From assembly GCA_019695185.1 (NCBI GenBank), contig JAIBAN010000006.1:62001-126000 (forward strand): a stretch of DNA of 64,000 nucleotides, given 5' to 3'. Below are positions 1 through 10,200 of the stretch, piece after piece (within the stretch, counting starts at the first letter, position 1; the number at the start of each line of letters is the position of its first letter). This stretch comes from Blastocatellia bacterium. Lineage in GTDB: Bacteria; Acidobacteriota; Blastocatellia; Chloracidobacteriales; Chloracidobacteriaceae. The notes under the pieces are model-generated. The model was not told the origin of the DNA. It worked only from the letters and a program-made list of their open reading frames with translations, and did not search any database. The position numbers and the translations under genes were made by a program.

Positions 1-1507
1 GCGGTGGGGCCGGTTGCCACGCCGGAGGTGGTTCCGGAGCCGGGGGCGGAGCCTCAAATTGGGGCATTGGCGGTGGCGGTGGAGCCGGTTGCCACGCCGG
101 AGGTGGCTCATAGGCTGGCGGAGGAGTAAACGCTTGTGCCGGAGGTTGCCACATGGGAACCGGGGTTGGCTCCGGCGTCATGGAAGGTGGTATCTCAAAC
201 TGCACGGGCGGCGGCGGTGGCGGCGCTGGTTGGAATGCGTAAGAGTCTGGGTTATAAGCTGCAGTCGATACGGCTGGTTCGGTCTGTGCGACCGGGGTTG
301 CTGCAAACCCAGAGGGTGCCGGGGCAGGCTCTTCTGCGGCGACTTCAGGTTCAACGGTTGGGGGTTCCGCTGCCGGTTCCGGTTGGGGTTCAGGTTCTGG
401 TTCAGAGATTTCAGCTTGAGGGGCTGGGCTTTCGGGTTGGGGCTCGACGGCTGCCTCTTCCGCGACCACAGCAAACCCGGACGGTTCCGGGGCTGGCGCG
501 GCGGCCTCTTCTGCCTGTGGTTCCACGGCTGATACCGGGTGAACCGGATCCAACGTCTGGGCGGTTTCAGGTACGGATTCTGCAGGGGGGGCCGCGACGG
601 GAACAGGTTCTGGCAGAGCCGGTGGGGCCACAATCGGGGCCGGTGCTGGAGGCACCACCGCAACCGATGTTGGTACTGGTACTGGAACAGGAGTTGGTGG
701 TTCTGGTGCCGCAGCAACCGCAGTTGTTCCACCGATATTGGCGGAACGTCCCCGCACGGAAATCAATTCCACCGTCAACCCGGAAACATTGGTCAGAATT
801 TCAAGTGGTTCCAAGTTGATGGAATCACCTGGTTGGTCACCTGAATCAAGATAGAGGACTGCGGCTGCTTTTCCCCGGACCAGCAACGGCATGCCGGAGA
901 TCCGTTCCGGCAGGGCTTCACCCATCCGTTCCAACACCAATTGGTTATCAGCATGGTCAGTGAGTTGTCCGGAGAATGTGGCTTGACGACTGAGAACCGT
1001 CCGGAGAATGGTATCAGCCTGGAGCGAGATACTGAGTCCGCGAATTGCCTGGTCAGCGGGTTCGTCGCCGAACCCACGGCCGGTCCAGCCCACGACGTTG
1101 CCGGCTTTGACAATAAAGAGGGCGACCCGTGGCGCAAAGCGTCCGGCATGCTGAACCAAGCAGGTCAGAACATCAGCTTGGGTTTGTTTGGTCTGAATGT
1201 CGAGCAGGGCTGCCTTGAGGATTGCCATGTCGGCATTGACCGGTGGCGGCTCCAGTAATTCCGACTGAGGGGCACTTGCCATCCCTGCAGCGAAAATTTC
1301 TTCCACCGAGGTTCGGACCGCTTTCGCAAGCGCTGTATCCTGTTGCAGTTGGTGAAGCTGGGTTTCAGACTGCTCTAAAAATCCATTGAATGCCTGCTGC
1401 ATTTGGGACTGAATCTGAATAACCTGCTGCTGCATGAAATCTGCTTGGTTACGGACCAAGTCAAGAATATGTTTGTGTAACTGTGCCTCAAATTCTTGTG
1501 TCGCCAC
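1..1507 (-). CDS. GAF-like domain protein with proline-rich tail (3' end beyond window)
   Basis: The frame is open from a GTG at 1507 to the left edge, so the C-terminus is missing. A GGAGGAG Shine-Dalgarno lies seven bases upstream of the GTG, which decides the start; no ATG start fits. Residues about 1-70 are Gln-rich and likely helical or coiled. Residues about 85-230 look like a GAF-type sensor fold (a 'PRVALFIVKAGNVVGWTGRGF' style core and a 'GMPLLVRGKAAAVLYLD' strand). After about residue 240 the chain becomes Pro/Ala/Glu-rich, with repeated APPPAWQPAP-like units, which suggests a disordered linker or surface tail. It is the last visible gene of the minus-strand pilus/kinase block, after an FHA-GAF kinase. 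The ligand and function are unknown. The proline-rich part produces several long overlapping spurious frames on both strands. Confidence 0.7.
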   Translation of the reverse strand, partial: MATQEFEAQLHKHILDLVRNQADFMQQQVIQIQSQMQQAFNGFLEQSETQLHQLQQDTALAKAVRTSVEEIFAAGMASAPQSELLEPPPVNADMAILKAALLDIQTKQTQADVLTCLVQHAGRFAPRVALFIVKAGNVVGWTGRGFGDEPADQAIRGLSISLQADTILRTVLSRQATFSGQLTDHADNQLVLERMGEALPERISGMPLLVRGKAAAVLYLDSGDQPGDSINLEPLEILTNVSGLTVELISVRGRSANIGGTTAVAAAPEPPTPVPVPVPTSVAVVPPAPAPIVAPPALPEPVPVAAPPAESVPETAQTLDPVHPVSAVEPQAEEAAAPAPEPSGFAVVAEEAAVEPQPESPAPQAEISEPEPEPQPEPAAEPPTVEPEVAAEEPAPAPSGFAATPVAQTEPAVSTAAYNPDSYAFQPAPPPPPPVQFEIPPSMTPEPTPVPMWQPPAQAFTPPPAYEPPPAWQPAPPPPPMPQFEAPPPAPEPPPAWQPAPP

Positions 1508-1865
1508 GTTTTACTCCTCCCGTTTTTGTTTGGACGGTTCGGATTGAAGTCAGCCGGTGAAAGGGCTGAGGTCGGCACGACGTTGACTTGCTGGACGCCG
1601 GAATATGATGTTGGAACGTTGATAAAACTGGATTTGGTTGTGAAGCCTGGTGAAATGGAGTAGCTATTATGGTAATCCGTAAATTTCTTGTCAACTGCTG
1701 AGAAATAAAGCCTTTTTAGGTTCCGGGTTTTTCCGAATTGAGAATTGAGCATTGAGAATTGAGTCGATTTTTTACCTCACTTGAAAAAGTAAAATCAGTT
1801 GCGTGTCAATCAGGTTTTCCCTGGTGTTTTCCATAATGCTCAATGCTCAATGCTCAATTATAGAA
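1508..1865. other. Intergenic spacer, no gene seen
   Basis: This 358-base gap separates the FHA-GAF kinase from the GAF/proline-rich gene. It carries the SD of the downstream gene and a paired TTGAGAA/TTGAGCA-type repeat (1735-1859). Short frames here have no recognisable features. Confidence 0.6.
1735..1859. repeat. Paired heptamer repeat, TTGAGAA family
   Basis: The left arm 1735-1763 reads GAATTGAGAATTGAGCATTG and onward. The right arm 1835-1859 reads AATGCTCAATGCTCAATGCT and onward, the inverse orientation. The unit is 7 nt with single-base variants, and about 70 nt separate the arms. Confidence 0.75.
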
Positions 1866-3512
1866 TCAGGGTTCGCCCGGAATCGGAATGGTAATTGTAA
1901 AAGTGGTTCCTTTTTCAAGTTCGCTTTGGCAGGTAATGGTTCCGAAATGTCCTTCGATGATCCGTCGGCAGATTCCCAACCCAAGGCCGGTTCCTTCAGC
2001 TCCTTTGGTTGTATAGAAGGGGTCCCAGATTCGATTGATTTGTTCTTTGGAAATACCACAACCCGTATCCCTAACCGAAATGACCGTGTGATTGTCGATC
2101 TCAAGGCACCGAATTGAAATCAGGCCGCCCTGAGGCATGGCCTGAGCTGCATTCCGAAGCAGATTCAGGATCACCTGCATCAGCTTATCCTCGTTGAGGT
2201 AAAATTCCGGATTGGCTTCAAATTTGGTTTCGATACGACAAATCTTTACGACCGGGTCAAACCGGGAGAAACTGAGCGCTTCCTCCAGCACCGGAACCAC
2301 CGGTTTCAGTTCCTTGACAAAGCTGTCTCCGCTTTGTTTGGCGAAGTCGCGGATTTCATTGACCATTGACAACATGCGCTGTTGGGCATTGAGAATAAGT
2401 TGAATCAATTTGCGCAGGTCCTGATCTTGCGTCACCGCCATCAAAATTTCTGCCGCAGTCAGCGTCGTCAACTGATTTTTTAGTTCATGGGCGATGCCGC
2501 TGGAAAATTGTCCCAGAGTGGCGAGCTTTTCCTGGGAAATCAGTTTTTCCTGAGTGGCGCGCAATTCTTCAATCAGATGGAGATTTTCCATGGCCAGTCC
2601 GGCCTGTTGCGTGAGGGCCAGGAAATATTCCAGTTCTTCGTCATTGAACTGCATGTGGGCCATCAGGTTGTCAACATAGCAAACCCCCCAGACCCGATTG
2701 TTGGAACTGATTGGGGCGCACATGACCGAGTGAATGGCCTGCTGGATGATACTTGAATTCAACGCAAAGCGATTGTCAGCCATGGTGTCAAAACTGCGGA
2801 TGGCGACATTTTCGTGAAAGACCTGATCTACAATGGTCCGGCTGGGGTGAACTTTGCCGCCGCTTTCACTGCGACTCCGCTCAACCTGGATTTCCGCCTG
2901 GTTGGTGGCCGGATTTTTCATCAGGATGACGCCTCGTTCGGCTGGCAAAGCCGTCATCACGGATTCAATCAGAACTTCGAACAACTCTTTGACACTGCGG
3001 ACTGCCAGCATTTTTCGCGTCGTGTCATTGAGATTTTTGAGGCGGTTGAGGGTTGCGTCGGTAATGTATTCCGCACTATCCAGCAACGAGGTATTTAAAA
3101 ACCTGGTTTGGTTGTGCGTGATGATGGTCATCAGCTTTTCGGTGCTGTCATCCTGAGTTGAATAGGATGATTCCGTGGTCGGCTCATCTTCGTTGATGTC
3201 AAACACCAAGGTAATAGGGTTGGTATTGCCAAGTTGAACCTGGTCCCCCGGCTCCAGAACATGTTCTGAAACCCGGTGTCCGTTGACAATACAGCCACCG
3301 GTGCTGTTTTTGTCCCGTAAAATAAAATGACCGTCCTGGTACACGATCTCGGCGTGTTGGCGGGAGACGTAAGAATCGTTGATCTGGAGGTTGTTGCTGC
3401 GCAGTCTCCCAATGGTAAATGCCTGGGTATCAATCCGAACCACATGGGTTTGGCCGGCACTGTCAAGATAACTGAGCGTCGCATTGGGAAGGGAAGACAG
3501 GGTCTCCTTCAT
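1866..3512 (-). CDS. FHA-GAF sensor histidine kinase
   Basis: Cytosolic sensor kinase of about 548 residues. An N-terminal FHA domain (about 15-105) has the GR..SNN..I.D..VSRQHAEI signature, which binds phosphothreonine peptides. A GAF domain follows (about 165-305), then a dimerisation helix with the phospho-acceptor His in GIAHELKNQL, then a HATPase domain with N-box LLRNAAQAM, DTGCGIS and GTGLGLGICRR. There are no membrane segments. The start at 3512 was chosen over an ATG at 3551: GAGGAG lies upstream of 3512, and the paralogue at 35220 has a matching N-terminal length. It lies downstream of the PilS-like kinase in the same direction, so it may report on Ser/Thr phosphorylation within the pilus regulon. 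No cognate response regulator is adjacent. Confidence 0.88.
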   Translation of the reverse strand: MKETLSSLPNATLSYLDSAGQTHVVRIDTQAFTIGRLRSNNLQINDSYVSRQHAEIVYQDGHFILRDKNSTGGCIVNGHRVSEHVLEPGDQVQLGNTNPITLVFDINEDEPTTESSYSTQDDSTEKLMTIITHNQTRFLNTSLLDSAEYITDATLNRLKNLNDTTRKMLAVRSVKELFEVLIESVMTALPAERGVILMKNPATNQAEIQVERSRSESGGKVHPSRTIVDQVFHENVAIRSFDTMADNRFALNSSIIQQAIHSVMCAPISSNNRVWGVCYVDNLMAHMQFNDEELEYFLALTQQAGLAMENLHLIEELRATQEKLISQEKLATLGQFSSGIAHELKNQLTTLTAAEILMAVTQDQDLRKLIQLILNAQQRMLSMVNEIRDFAKQSGDSFVKELKPVVPVLEEALSFSRFDPVVKICRIETKFEANPEFYLNEDKLMQVILNLLRNAAQAMPQGGLISIRCLEIDNHTVISVRDTGCGISKEQINRIWDPFYTTKGAEGTGLGLGICRRIIEGHFGTITCQSELEKGTTFTITIPIPGEP

Positions 3513-3783
3513 ACAGTTGTGATACTCCTCAGCAAACGATGCGCTCTGCATCGTAAATTCAGCGTGAAGCAGCGGACAAACTCAAAATGTAAATAAGATG
3601 ACAGGATGGGCCGGGTTACCAGAAGACTCCACATAGTGTACATCGAATGTTTTGTGTTCGGAAACCTCTTTCTCGTTTTTTCTTTGTTATGCTGCAAGAA
3701 TCTTTGGAGGGCGGGCTCTTGGTTTCAGTGATGGCAATGATTAGGCACAGTCAAGTAATAACCGCTAGGCCCTGGTTGGCTGA

Positions 3784-5448
3784 TTAAGGTTCAATCTTTT
3801 CCAAAGGACCCGTGATGCCAGTGTGCGGAAGCTCTTTTTCCGGCAGGCGAATAATGATTTCGGTACCGCTGGTTTGCGCCAGGGCGGTTGCGGGGCTACT
3901 GGTGACGCTGATTCTGCCCTGGTGATCCGATACAATTTGATACACAATCGCCATTCCCAGTCCGGTGCCGCTTGGGCGTGAGGAATTGAAGGGTTCAAAC
4001 ATGCGCTCCAGTTGCTCTTCCGACATGCCCGGCCCGGTGTCATTGAGGCGGATTTCCAGTTCTTTGGTTGAAAGCAAAGCCACCCGGATATCAAGTTTTC
4101 CGCCTTCGGTCATGGCCTGAATGGCATTCCGGGACAGATTCCAGATAACCTGCCGGATTTGGCCGGAATCAGCTACAAACAGGAGAGGGCGGACCGGATT
4201 GATCAGGTTGATTTCATGAACATTTTTGACTTCCGGGCTGTTGCGCAGGAGCGTCAAGGTTTCTTCGACACAAGCTGTGATATCCACCTTCGCCAGTCGG
4301 AGCGGGCTGGGGCGGGCATAGGCCAGAAAATCGCTGATGATACGGTCCAACCGGTCGGATTCACGAACTACGATCTGCATTAGATAGGCTTGGTCCTCAT
4401 TGAGGTCCATTTCGCTTTGGAGCAATTGAATGGAACCTCGCATGGCTGCCAGAGGGTTGCGAATCTCGTGGGCAATGCCCGCCGCCATTTTGCCCAAAGC
4501 TGCCAGCCGGTCCCGCCTTCGGATTTCCTGCTCAAGTTTGATGACTTCGGTTAAATCCTGGAAAGAGAAAACATAACCTGTGATTGAGCCGCCTTCGCTG
4601 ACCAGCGGAGAGGCACTGAACCCCAAATGGACTGACCGGCCATCCTGGGCCTGGCAGTCAATGTCAAAACGAGGGAGTCGTCCCCCTCCCTGGGGCAGGG
4701 AGTTCGTTTTGAAGAGGGGGAGGTAGGACAAATCGCCGAAAATGTCAAAAAAATGCCGTCCCCGGACCCGCGCTGCCCGATACCCGGTAATTTCTTCCGC
4801 CGCGCGGTTAAATGAAAGCAGGGTGCCGGTTAAATCCGTTGTCACCAGGCCGCTGTTGATACTTTGAACAATTCGTTCGTTGAAAGCCCGCAAGTCGGCC
4901 AGAAAACGGGTGGCTGTTTCCAGCTCAGTGTCACTCCGGCGTAATCGTTCAGCCAGTTGCCCTCCCAAAACGGTCAACAGCAACAGGGCAAGGGCATATT
5001 GGGGTAACAGATTCCCCTGGGACAAAATGCTCCCCCGGTTTTCGGGAGGAAGTACTCGAGCCAATAACAAAAGAGCCGCAAAGCAACCCAAACAGGAAAG
5101 ACCGGTCAAAATCACCCCAGACCGTGGTAAGACCATGCTGGCCCCAAGCACAATCACAAGGTACAGCGGAACCAGAGAGAACTCTGAAGCCCGCATCAGG
5201 TAAATCAACCAGGTGGTCAAAAGGACATCCCCCCCCACCTGCAGATATGTCTGGAACTGATACTGTTCTGAAAGCCGCAGCAACAGGTAATAACCAAAAG
5301 AGAGCAGGCTGACCACAACTGAAAAGAGTACCAGCGGACTGGGGTCCAGATTTCGATTAAAGGAAGTGCTGACCAGGATGCCCAGCCCCAGTAAAGTGAG
5401 GACGATCACCAGGCGGGAGATAATAAGACTTAAAACACGGGTATACAT
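3784..5448 (-). CDS. PilS-like membrane sensor histidine kinase
   Basis: About 554 residues. Residues 1-180 hold around six hydrophobic segments starting at MYTRVLSLIISRLVIV. A PAS domain follows (about 200-310, GLVTTDLTGTLLSFNRAAE), then HisKA with AAGIAHEIRNPLAAM, and a HATPase with N-box NLSRNAIQAM, NDTGPGM and GTGLGMAIV. The layout and the position just after pilB-pilT-pilC match NtrB/PilS-family kinases that control pilin transcription through an NtrC-type regulator; no such regulator is present in this window. A longer frame to 5535 (GTG) only translates repeat-like intergenic sequence, so the ATG at 5448 is preferred. pilC is separated from it by a terminator, so the kinase may have its own promoter. 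Confidence 0.85.
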   Translation of the reverse strand: MYTRVLSLIISRLVIVLTLLGLGILVSTSFNRNLDPSPLVLFSVVVSLLSFGYYLLLRLSEQYQFQTYLQVGGDVLLTTWLIYLMRASEFSLVPLYLVIVLGASMVLPRSGVILTGLSCLGCFAALLLLARVLPPENRGSILSQGNLLPQYALALLLLTVLGGQLAERLRRSDTELETATRFLADLRAFNERIVQSINSGLVTTDLTGTLLSFNRAAEEITGYRAARVRGRHFFDIFGDLSYLPLFKTNSLPQGGGRLPRFDIDCQAQDGRSVHLGFSASPLVSEGGSITGYVFSFQDLTEVIKLEQEIRRRDRLAALGKMAAGIAHEIRNPLAAMRGSIQLLQSEMDLNEDQAYLMQIVVRESDRLDRIISDFLAYARPSPLRLAKVDITACVEETLTLLRNSPEVKNVHEINLINPVRPLLFVADSGQIRQVIWNLSRNAIQAMTEGGKLDIRVALLSTKELEIRLNDTGPGMSEEQLERMFEPFNSSRPSGTGLGMAIVYQIVSDHQGRISVTSSPATALAQTSGTEIIIRLPEKELPHTGITGPLEKIEP

Positions 5449-5587
5449 GTTCGAAAATGGGGGTTCCAAAGTTTGGTACTGACTGTGGCAGGAGGGTCCG
5501 CCGCATGGCGGTTGGTGGAATTTTGGCGGTATCACCTTAGAACCGGCCTCAGGTCATACATGCCTGCTCGAATGTATCACCCAAAAA

Positions 5588-5619
5588 CAAAAGGATGAGA
5601 CGCATGTCTCATCCTTTTG
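5588..5619 (-). terminator. Rho-independent terminator after pilC
   Basis: A perfect 14-bp stem (CAAAAGGATGAGAC / GTCTCATCCTTTTG) with a GCAT loop is followed on the minus strand by TTTTTGG. It sits about 40 bases past the pilC stop, so it should end the pilBTC transcript. Confidence 0.8.
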
Positions 5620-5656
5620 GGCGAAGCGTTGCAGGCCAACCGCCGGTTGCTTGAAG

Positions 5657-6886
5657 TTACCGTCCGCCCCCTGCCAGTTTTCCGATCAGGGTGAAGAGCG
5701 GCATATACATGGCGATCACGATTCCGCCGATGGTCACCCCCAGAAACGCAATCATCACGGGTTCCAACAAGGTCAGGAGGTTGGCAACCGCAGCATCAAC
5801 TTCCTGTTCATAAAAATCAGCAATTTTGCTTAACATTGCATCCAAGGCCCCGGTTTGTTCTCCGACTCCGATCATCTGGCACACCATCGGAGGAAACACC
5901 CCGGCGGTTTTCAATGGTTCAACAATGGTTTGCCCTTGTTCAATGGAGGACCGGACTTTGGTAATCGCTTCCCCGATAATGACGTTCCCGGCTGTTTTGG
6001 CCGTGATGTCAAGCGATTCCAGAATTGGAACGCCGCTGGAGAGCAGCGTTGAGAGGGTTCGGGAAAACCGGGCCACCGCGATTTTCAACATGATGCTCCC
6101 AAAAATCGGCAGTTTGAGAATGAGTTGGTCAATCACCCGCTGCCCGCCAGGAGTATTATAGTAAGACTTGATCCCGTAATAAATCATGCCGCAGGCAATC
6201 CCCAACAGCCACCAATAGCTGGCCATGAAATTGCTGATGCCGATCACGATTTCAGTCGGCAACGGTAAGCGTTCCCCTGGGCCGAGCAGACCTTCGAAAA
6301 TCGTTTTAAAAGCCGGGATCACGACGATCATAATGACCGACACGATGATGACGGCCAACCCGATCACCGCTGCCGGGTAGATCAAAGCCGAGATCACGTC
6401 AGATTTCAGTTTAACGATTTTTTCAATATAGGTTGACAGCCGTTGCAAAATAACGTCCAAAATACCGCCCGTTTCACCTGCGGCGACCATGTTGCAGTAC
6501 AAATTGTCAAAAACTTTAGGGTGCCGCATCATCGAATCGGAAAGGGTCATCCCGCTTTCAACGTCTCCCCGAATCTGCAACAAAACCTGTTTGAAATATT
6601 TATTTTCCTGTTGTGACCCAAGAATCTCCAGGCATTGCACCAAGGGCAGACCGGCATCGATCATCACTGAAAACTGTTTGGTGAAGATGGCCAGTTCTTT
6701 GGATTTGACTTTTTGGGAGCCACCCAGCCGGGGGACCGAAATCTCTTTTCCTTTTTCCTTGGCGCTCATGAGCGAGATCTGTTCACGGCGCAAGAGGGCT
6801 TCCAGTTGTTCACGACTGGGAGCAAACTTCTCTCCCACAACAACTTCGTTCAGGCGGTTGCGTCCCTTGTAAACAAACGTTGGCAT
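5657..6886 (-). CDS. pilC: Type IV pilus inner-membrane platform protein PilC
   Basis: 409 residues, normal for PilC/GspF. It begins MPTFVYKGRNRLNEVVVGEK, as is typical of the family, and contains two T2SSF repeats (about 70-190 and 275-395). The second ends in ALLEPVMIAFLGVTIGG-like sequence with long hydrophobic helices at about 170-190, 220-240 and 375-400. It is the membrane platform that couples PilB/PilT ATP hydrolysis to pilin assembly. AGGAG lies seven bases before the ATG. It is third in the pilB-pilT-pilC order on the minus strand. Confidence 0.95.
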   Translation of the reverse strand: MPTFVYKGRNRLNEVVVGEKFAPSREQLEALLRREQISLMSAKEKGKEISVPRLGGSQKVKSKELAIFTKQFSVMIDAGLPLVQCLEILGSQQENKYFKQVLLQIRGDVESGMTLSDSMMRHPKVFDNLYCNMVAAGETGGILDVILQRLSTYIEKIVKLKSDVISALIYPAAVIGLAVIIVSVIMIVVIPAFKTIFEGLLGPGERLPLPTEIVIGISNFMASYWWLLGIACGMIYYGIKSYYNTPGGQRVIDQLILKLPIFGSIMLKIAVARFSRTLSTLLSSGVPILESLDITAKTAGNVIIGEAITKVRSSIEQGQTIVEPLKTAGVFPPMVCQMIGVGEQTGALDAMLSKIADFYEQEVDAAVANLLTLLEPVMIAFLGVTIGGIVIAMYMPLFTLIGKLAGGGR

Positions 6887-6906
6887 AAGTAGCTCCTAAA
6901 AAAGAA

Positions 6907-7010
6907 GTTTTGAGTTTTGAGTTTTGAGTTTTGAGTTTGGTTAAAGTGCAACTGTGAGACTGTTTGGGGAAATCACATCCGGCACCTCAAACCTCAAATC
7001 TCAAACCTCC
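6907..7010. repeat. Paired heptamer repeat, TTGAGTT family
   Basis: The left arm 6907-6938 is GTTTTGA repeated about 4.5 times. The right arm 6984-7010 is the degenerate inverse, ACCTCAAACCTCAAATCTCA and onward. It fills the pilT-pilC spacer. Confidence 0.75.
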
Positions 7011-7018
7011 TTGGGGAT

Positions 7019-8212
7019 TTACCGGCGAATTCCGCCTGGAGGTGGAAATCCGGGCCGAGGCGGAGGACCACCTGGGCCACCTGGGGGTTGAGGGCGTCCG
7101 CCGGGGCCGGGAGGACCGCCTCCCTGCTGGCCGACCAATCCGGAACCACGATTGATCAAATCTTGCAGTTCATCTGCATTGTGGGACCGCTGCAAGGCAA
7201 CTTCAAGTGTGATATTGCGGGAAAAATAATGACTTGCCAGGGCCTGGTTAAAGGTTTGCATGCCAAATTTTTCCTGCCCGGTCTGCATCATGCCATAGAC
7301 TTGGTGGATTTTGTCTTCGCGGATCAGGTTGCGAATGGCTGGATTCGGAACCAGAATTTCCAGTGCCATGCAGCGTCCCTGTCCATTGGCTTTGGGTAAC
7401 AGTGATTGGCACAGCACCCCTTCGAGCACCAAACTCAACTGGGTGCGGACTTGCGACTGCTGGCCTGATGGAAAGATGTCGATGATCCGGTTGATGGTTG
7501 AGTAGGCGGAGTTGGTGTGGAGCGTTCCAAACGTTAAGTGGCCGGTTTCCGCAATACGGAGCGCCGTTTCTACGGTTTCCAAGTCGCGCATTTCCCCGAT
7601 CAGCACCACGTCCGGGTCTTGCCGCAAAGCTGCACGCAGGGCGTTGGAAAAGCTGTGGGTGTCGGCGTGGACTTCGCGCTGGTTGACCAGGCAGTTTTTA
7701 TGTGGGTGCAGAAATTCAATCGGGTCTTCAATCGTGATGATATGATCGTGGCGATCCTGGTTGATTTTGTCAATCATGGCCGCCAAGGTGGTGGACTTGC
7801 CTGAACCGGTTGGTCCGGTCACCAGAATCAATCCGCGTGGTTTTTCGCACAGCTTTCTGACGACGGGAGGCAGGCCCAGTGCATCAAATGTCTTGATTTC
7901 GTAAGGAATAGCCCGGAAAACCGCACCCACTGCGCCACGTTGGTTGAACAAATTGGCCCGAAACCGGGAAAGCCCTTTGATACCGAAGGAAAAGTCCAGT
8001 TCCAGGGTTTCTTCAAACCGGTGCTTCTGGGCGTCAGTCAACACGGAATAGGCAAGCTGTTTGGTGTCGGAAGGCGACATTTCAGGATATTCGAGCGGGC
8101 GCAAATGGCCGTCCACCCGCACCTGCGGCGGCGAATTGGTGGTGATGTGCAAGTCTGACCCACCAAGCTCCGTCATTTTTTTGAGCAATTCACTGAGAAC
8201 CAAATTCGCCAT
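7019..8212 (-). CDS. pilT: Pilus retraction ATPase PilT with Gly/Pro-rich tail
   Basis: 397-residue hexameric ATPase that depolymerises the pilus. Visible motifs: N-terminal SDLHI, Walker A GPTGSGKS (about residue 135), Asp box TIEDPIEFLH, Walker B VVLIGEMRD, His box GHLTFGTLHT. The core ends near residue 355. The last 40 residues are almost only Gly, Pro, Gln and Arg (GGPPGPGGRPQPPGGPGG...), an unusual disordered extension. The ATG at 8212 has a weak AAGGGGG upstream. It follows pilB across a repeat-filled 146-base spacer. Confidence 0.95.
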   Translation of the reverse strand: MANLVLSELLKKMTELGGSDLHITTNSPPQVRVDGHLRPLEYPEMSPSDTKQLAYSVLTDAQKHRFEETLELDFSFGIKGLSRFRANLFNQRGAVGAVFRAIPYEIKTFDALGLPPVVRKLCEKPRGLILVTGPTGSGKSTTLAAMIDKINQDRHDHIITIEDPIEFLHPHKNCLVNQREVHADTHSFSNALRAALRQDPDVVLIGEMRDLETVETALRIAETGHLTFGTLHTNSAYSTINRIIDIFPSGQQSQVRTQLSLVLEGVLCQSLLPKANGQGRCMALEILVPNPAIRNLIREDKIHQVYGMMQTGQEKFGMQTFNQALASHYFSRNITLEVALQRSHNADELQDLINRGSGLVGQQGGGPPGPGGRPQPPGGPGGPPPRPGFPPPGGIRR

Positions 8213-8229
8213 GCGGCCCCCTTTTTATC

Positions 8230-8358
<129 letters not shown>

Positions 8359-8360
<2 letters not shown>

Positions 8361-10200
8361 ACAGAACGGTTTCACGAACTACTTCTTCAATCGTTGTCAT
8401 TCCCTGCATCACCTTGATCAGGCCGCTCCGGCGGAGGGTGAGCATACCCGGATAACCAGGTTTGTCTTCAGTCGCTTTCTTTTTAATTTCAAGGGCTGAA
8501 GCACCAATCAAAATCAATTCGCGGAGGTCATCGGTCATTTCCATGACTTCCATCAACCCCACCCGACCTTTGTAGCCGCTGCCTTTACATTTCGGACATT
8601 CACGCCCGGAGGCGTCACGCCCGGCACCTTCATAAACCGTCATCCCGGCTGCTTCCTCCGGCGTAAAGCCAACTTCCAGCAAGGTCTGCAAGGGAGGTTG
8701 GACCCGCGCCGGGGCTTTGCATTCCGAACACATCCGGCGAATCAGCCGCTGGGCCTGAATCAGGTTGACCGAAGTGGCCACGAGGAAGGGTTCAATTCCC
8801 ATGTTCATCAACCGGCTGACGGTGGAAGGCGCATCATTGGTGTGCAGTGTGGACAGTACCAAGTGGCCCGTCAATGCAGCCTTGACGGCAATTTCAGCAG
8901 TTTCAAAGTCGCGGATTTCCCCCACCAGGATGATATTCGGGTCCTGCCGCAGGAATGACCGCAGGGTGGCGGCAAAGTTCAGCCCGATTTGTTCCTTCAT
9001 CTGCACTTGATTGATCCCGGTGAGGTTGAACTCCACCGGGTCTTCGGCAGTCATGATGTTGGTGTCAGGTGTGTTCAGGCTGGCGAGTGCCGAATAGAGT
9101 GTGTTGGTTTTGCCGGAACCGGTCGGGCCGGTTACGAGCACCATGCCGTAAGGTTTGGCAATCTGCCGTTTGAATCGTTCCAGACTTTGCGCCTCAAACC
9201 CCAGCTTGGTCATGTCAAGCATGAGTTTTTCTTTGTCGAGCAACCGGAGCACGATTTTTTCGCCCCACAAAGTGGGCAGGGTCGAGACCCGGAAATCAAG
9301 GTCGCGGCTCCGACCTTCACGCCGGAGTTTGATTTTGATACGACCGTCCTGGGGCAGCCGTTTTTCGGCAATGTCCAGTTTGGACATGATCTTGATACGG
9401 GATGTCAGTGCATCACGCATCTTGATGGGAGGACGCATGATTTCTTTCAGAATTCCGTCAATCCGGAAGCGGATGCGAAATTCCTTTTCATAGGGTTCGA
9501 TATGAATGTCGCTCGCCCCATATTCGAGCGAATTGACCAGAATCAGGTTTACCAGTTTGACCACTGGAGCTTCGTTGGCATCCTTGGCTCCCGAATCCAG
9601 GTCTATTTCGTCTTCCACCTGTTCAATCACATCCAGTTCGCTGGCTTGGTCATCCTGAAACTCATTCAAGGCATCAGCCAGGGACGTATTTTGCGCCCCT
9701 GTCACCCCCGCATTGGCGGGAGAGTTATACTGTTCATTGAATTGGTTCATCTGTTCGGCCAGAACCAGCCCGCGTTCCTGGGCATAATAGCGGTCCATGG
9801 CCCGGCCCAGGCCGATTTCCGAGACAACCACCTGCTCCACGCTGAGGCCGGTCATAAACTTGATGTCGTCAATGGCAAAGACATTGGCCGGGTCCACCAT
9901 TGCCAGAGTCAGGGTCGAACCATTGCGAGCCAAGGGCAAAACCATGTATTTCCGGGCGGTTTCCTCCGGAATGATTTTGACGGCGTTGGGGTCAATTTCA
10001 AACAAATCCAGGTTGACCGCCGGGACACCATATTGCCGGCTCAAAATTGCGGTGACGCTTTCATCATTGACAAAGCCAAGATTGACGAGAATGGAACCAA
10101 GTCGTCCGCCGTTGGCACGCTGATGGTCAAGGGCTTCCTTGAGCTGTTGAGGAGTAATCAAGTTCTCTTTAATCAGAACTTCGCCGAGCTTCGCGGTCAT
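8359..10200 (-). CDS. pilB: Type IV pilus extension ATPase PilB
   Basis: 613 residues. An N-terminal MshEN/T2SSE_N domain (about 1-150, starting MTAKLGEVLIKENLITPQQL) is followed by an acidic linker with EDEIDLD and the ATPase core. The core has Walker A GPTGSGKTNTL, Asp box TAEDPVEF, Walker B IILVGEIRD, His box GHLVLSTLHTND and the C-terminal zinc pair CSEC / CPKC. It powers pilin polymerisation. The ATG at 10200 follows GGGGA and begins at the family's usual N-terminus; the upstream extension to 10359 is rejected because it would cover the promoter. It is the first gene of the pilB-pilT-pilC run. Confidence 0.95.

Noticed and set aside
14-844. Long overlapping frames on both strands over the proline-rich part of the first gene
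   Set aside because: They are alternate readings of a low-complexity repetitive sequence; only the frame starting at GTG 1507 has an SD and a domain.
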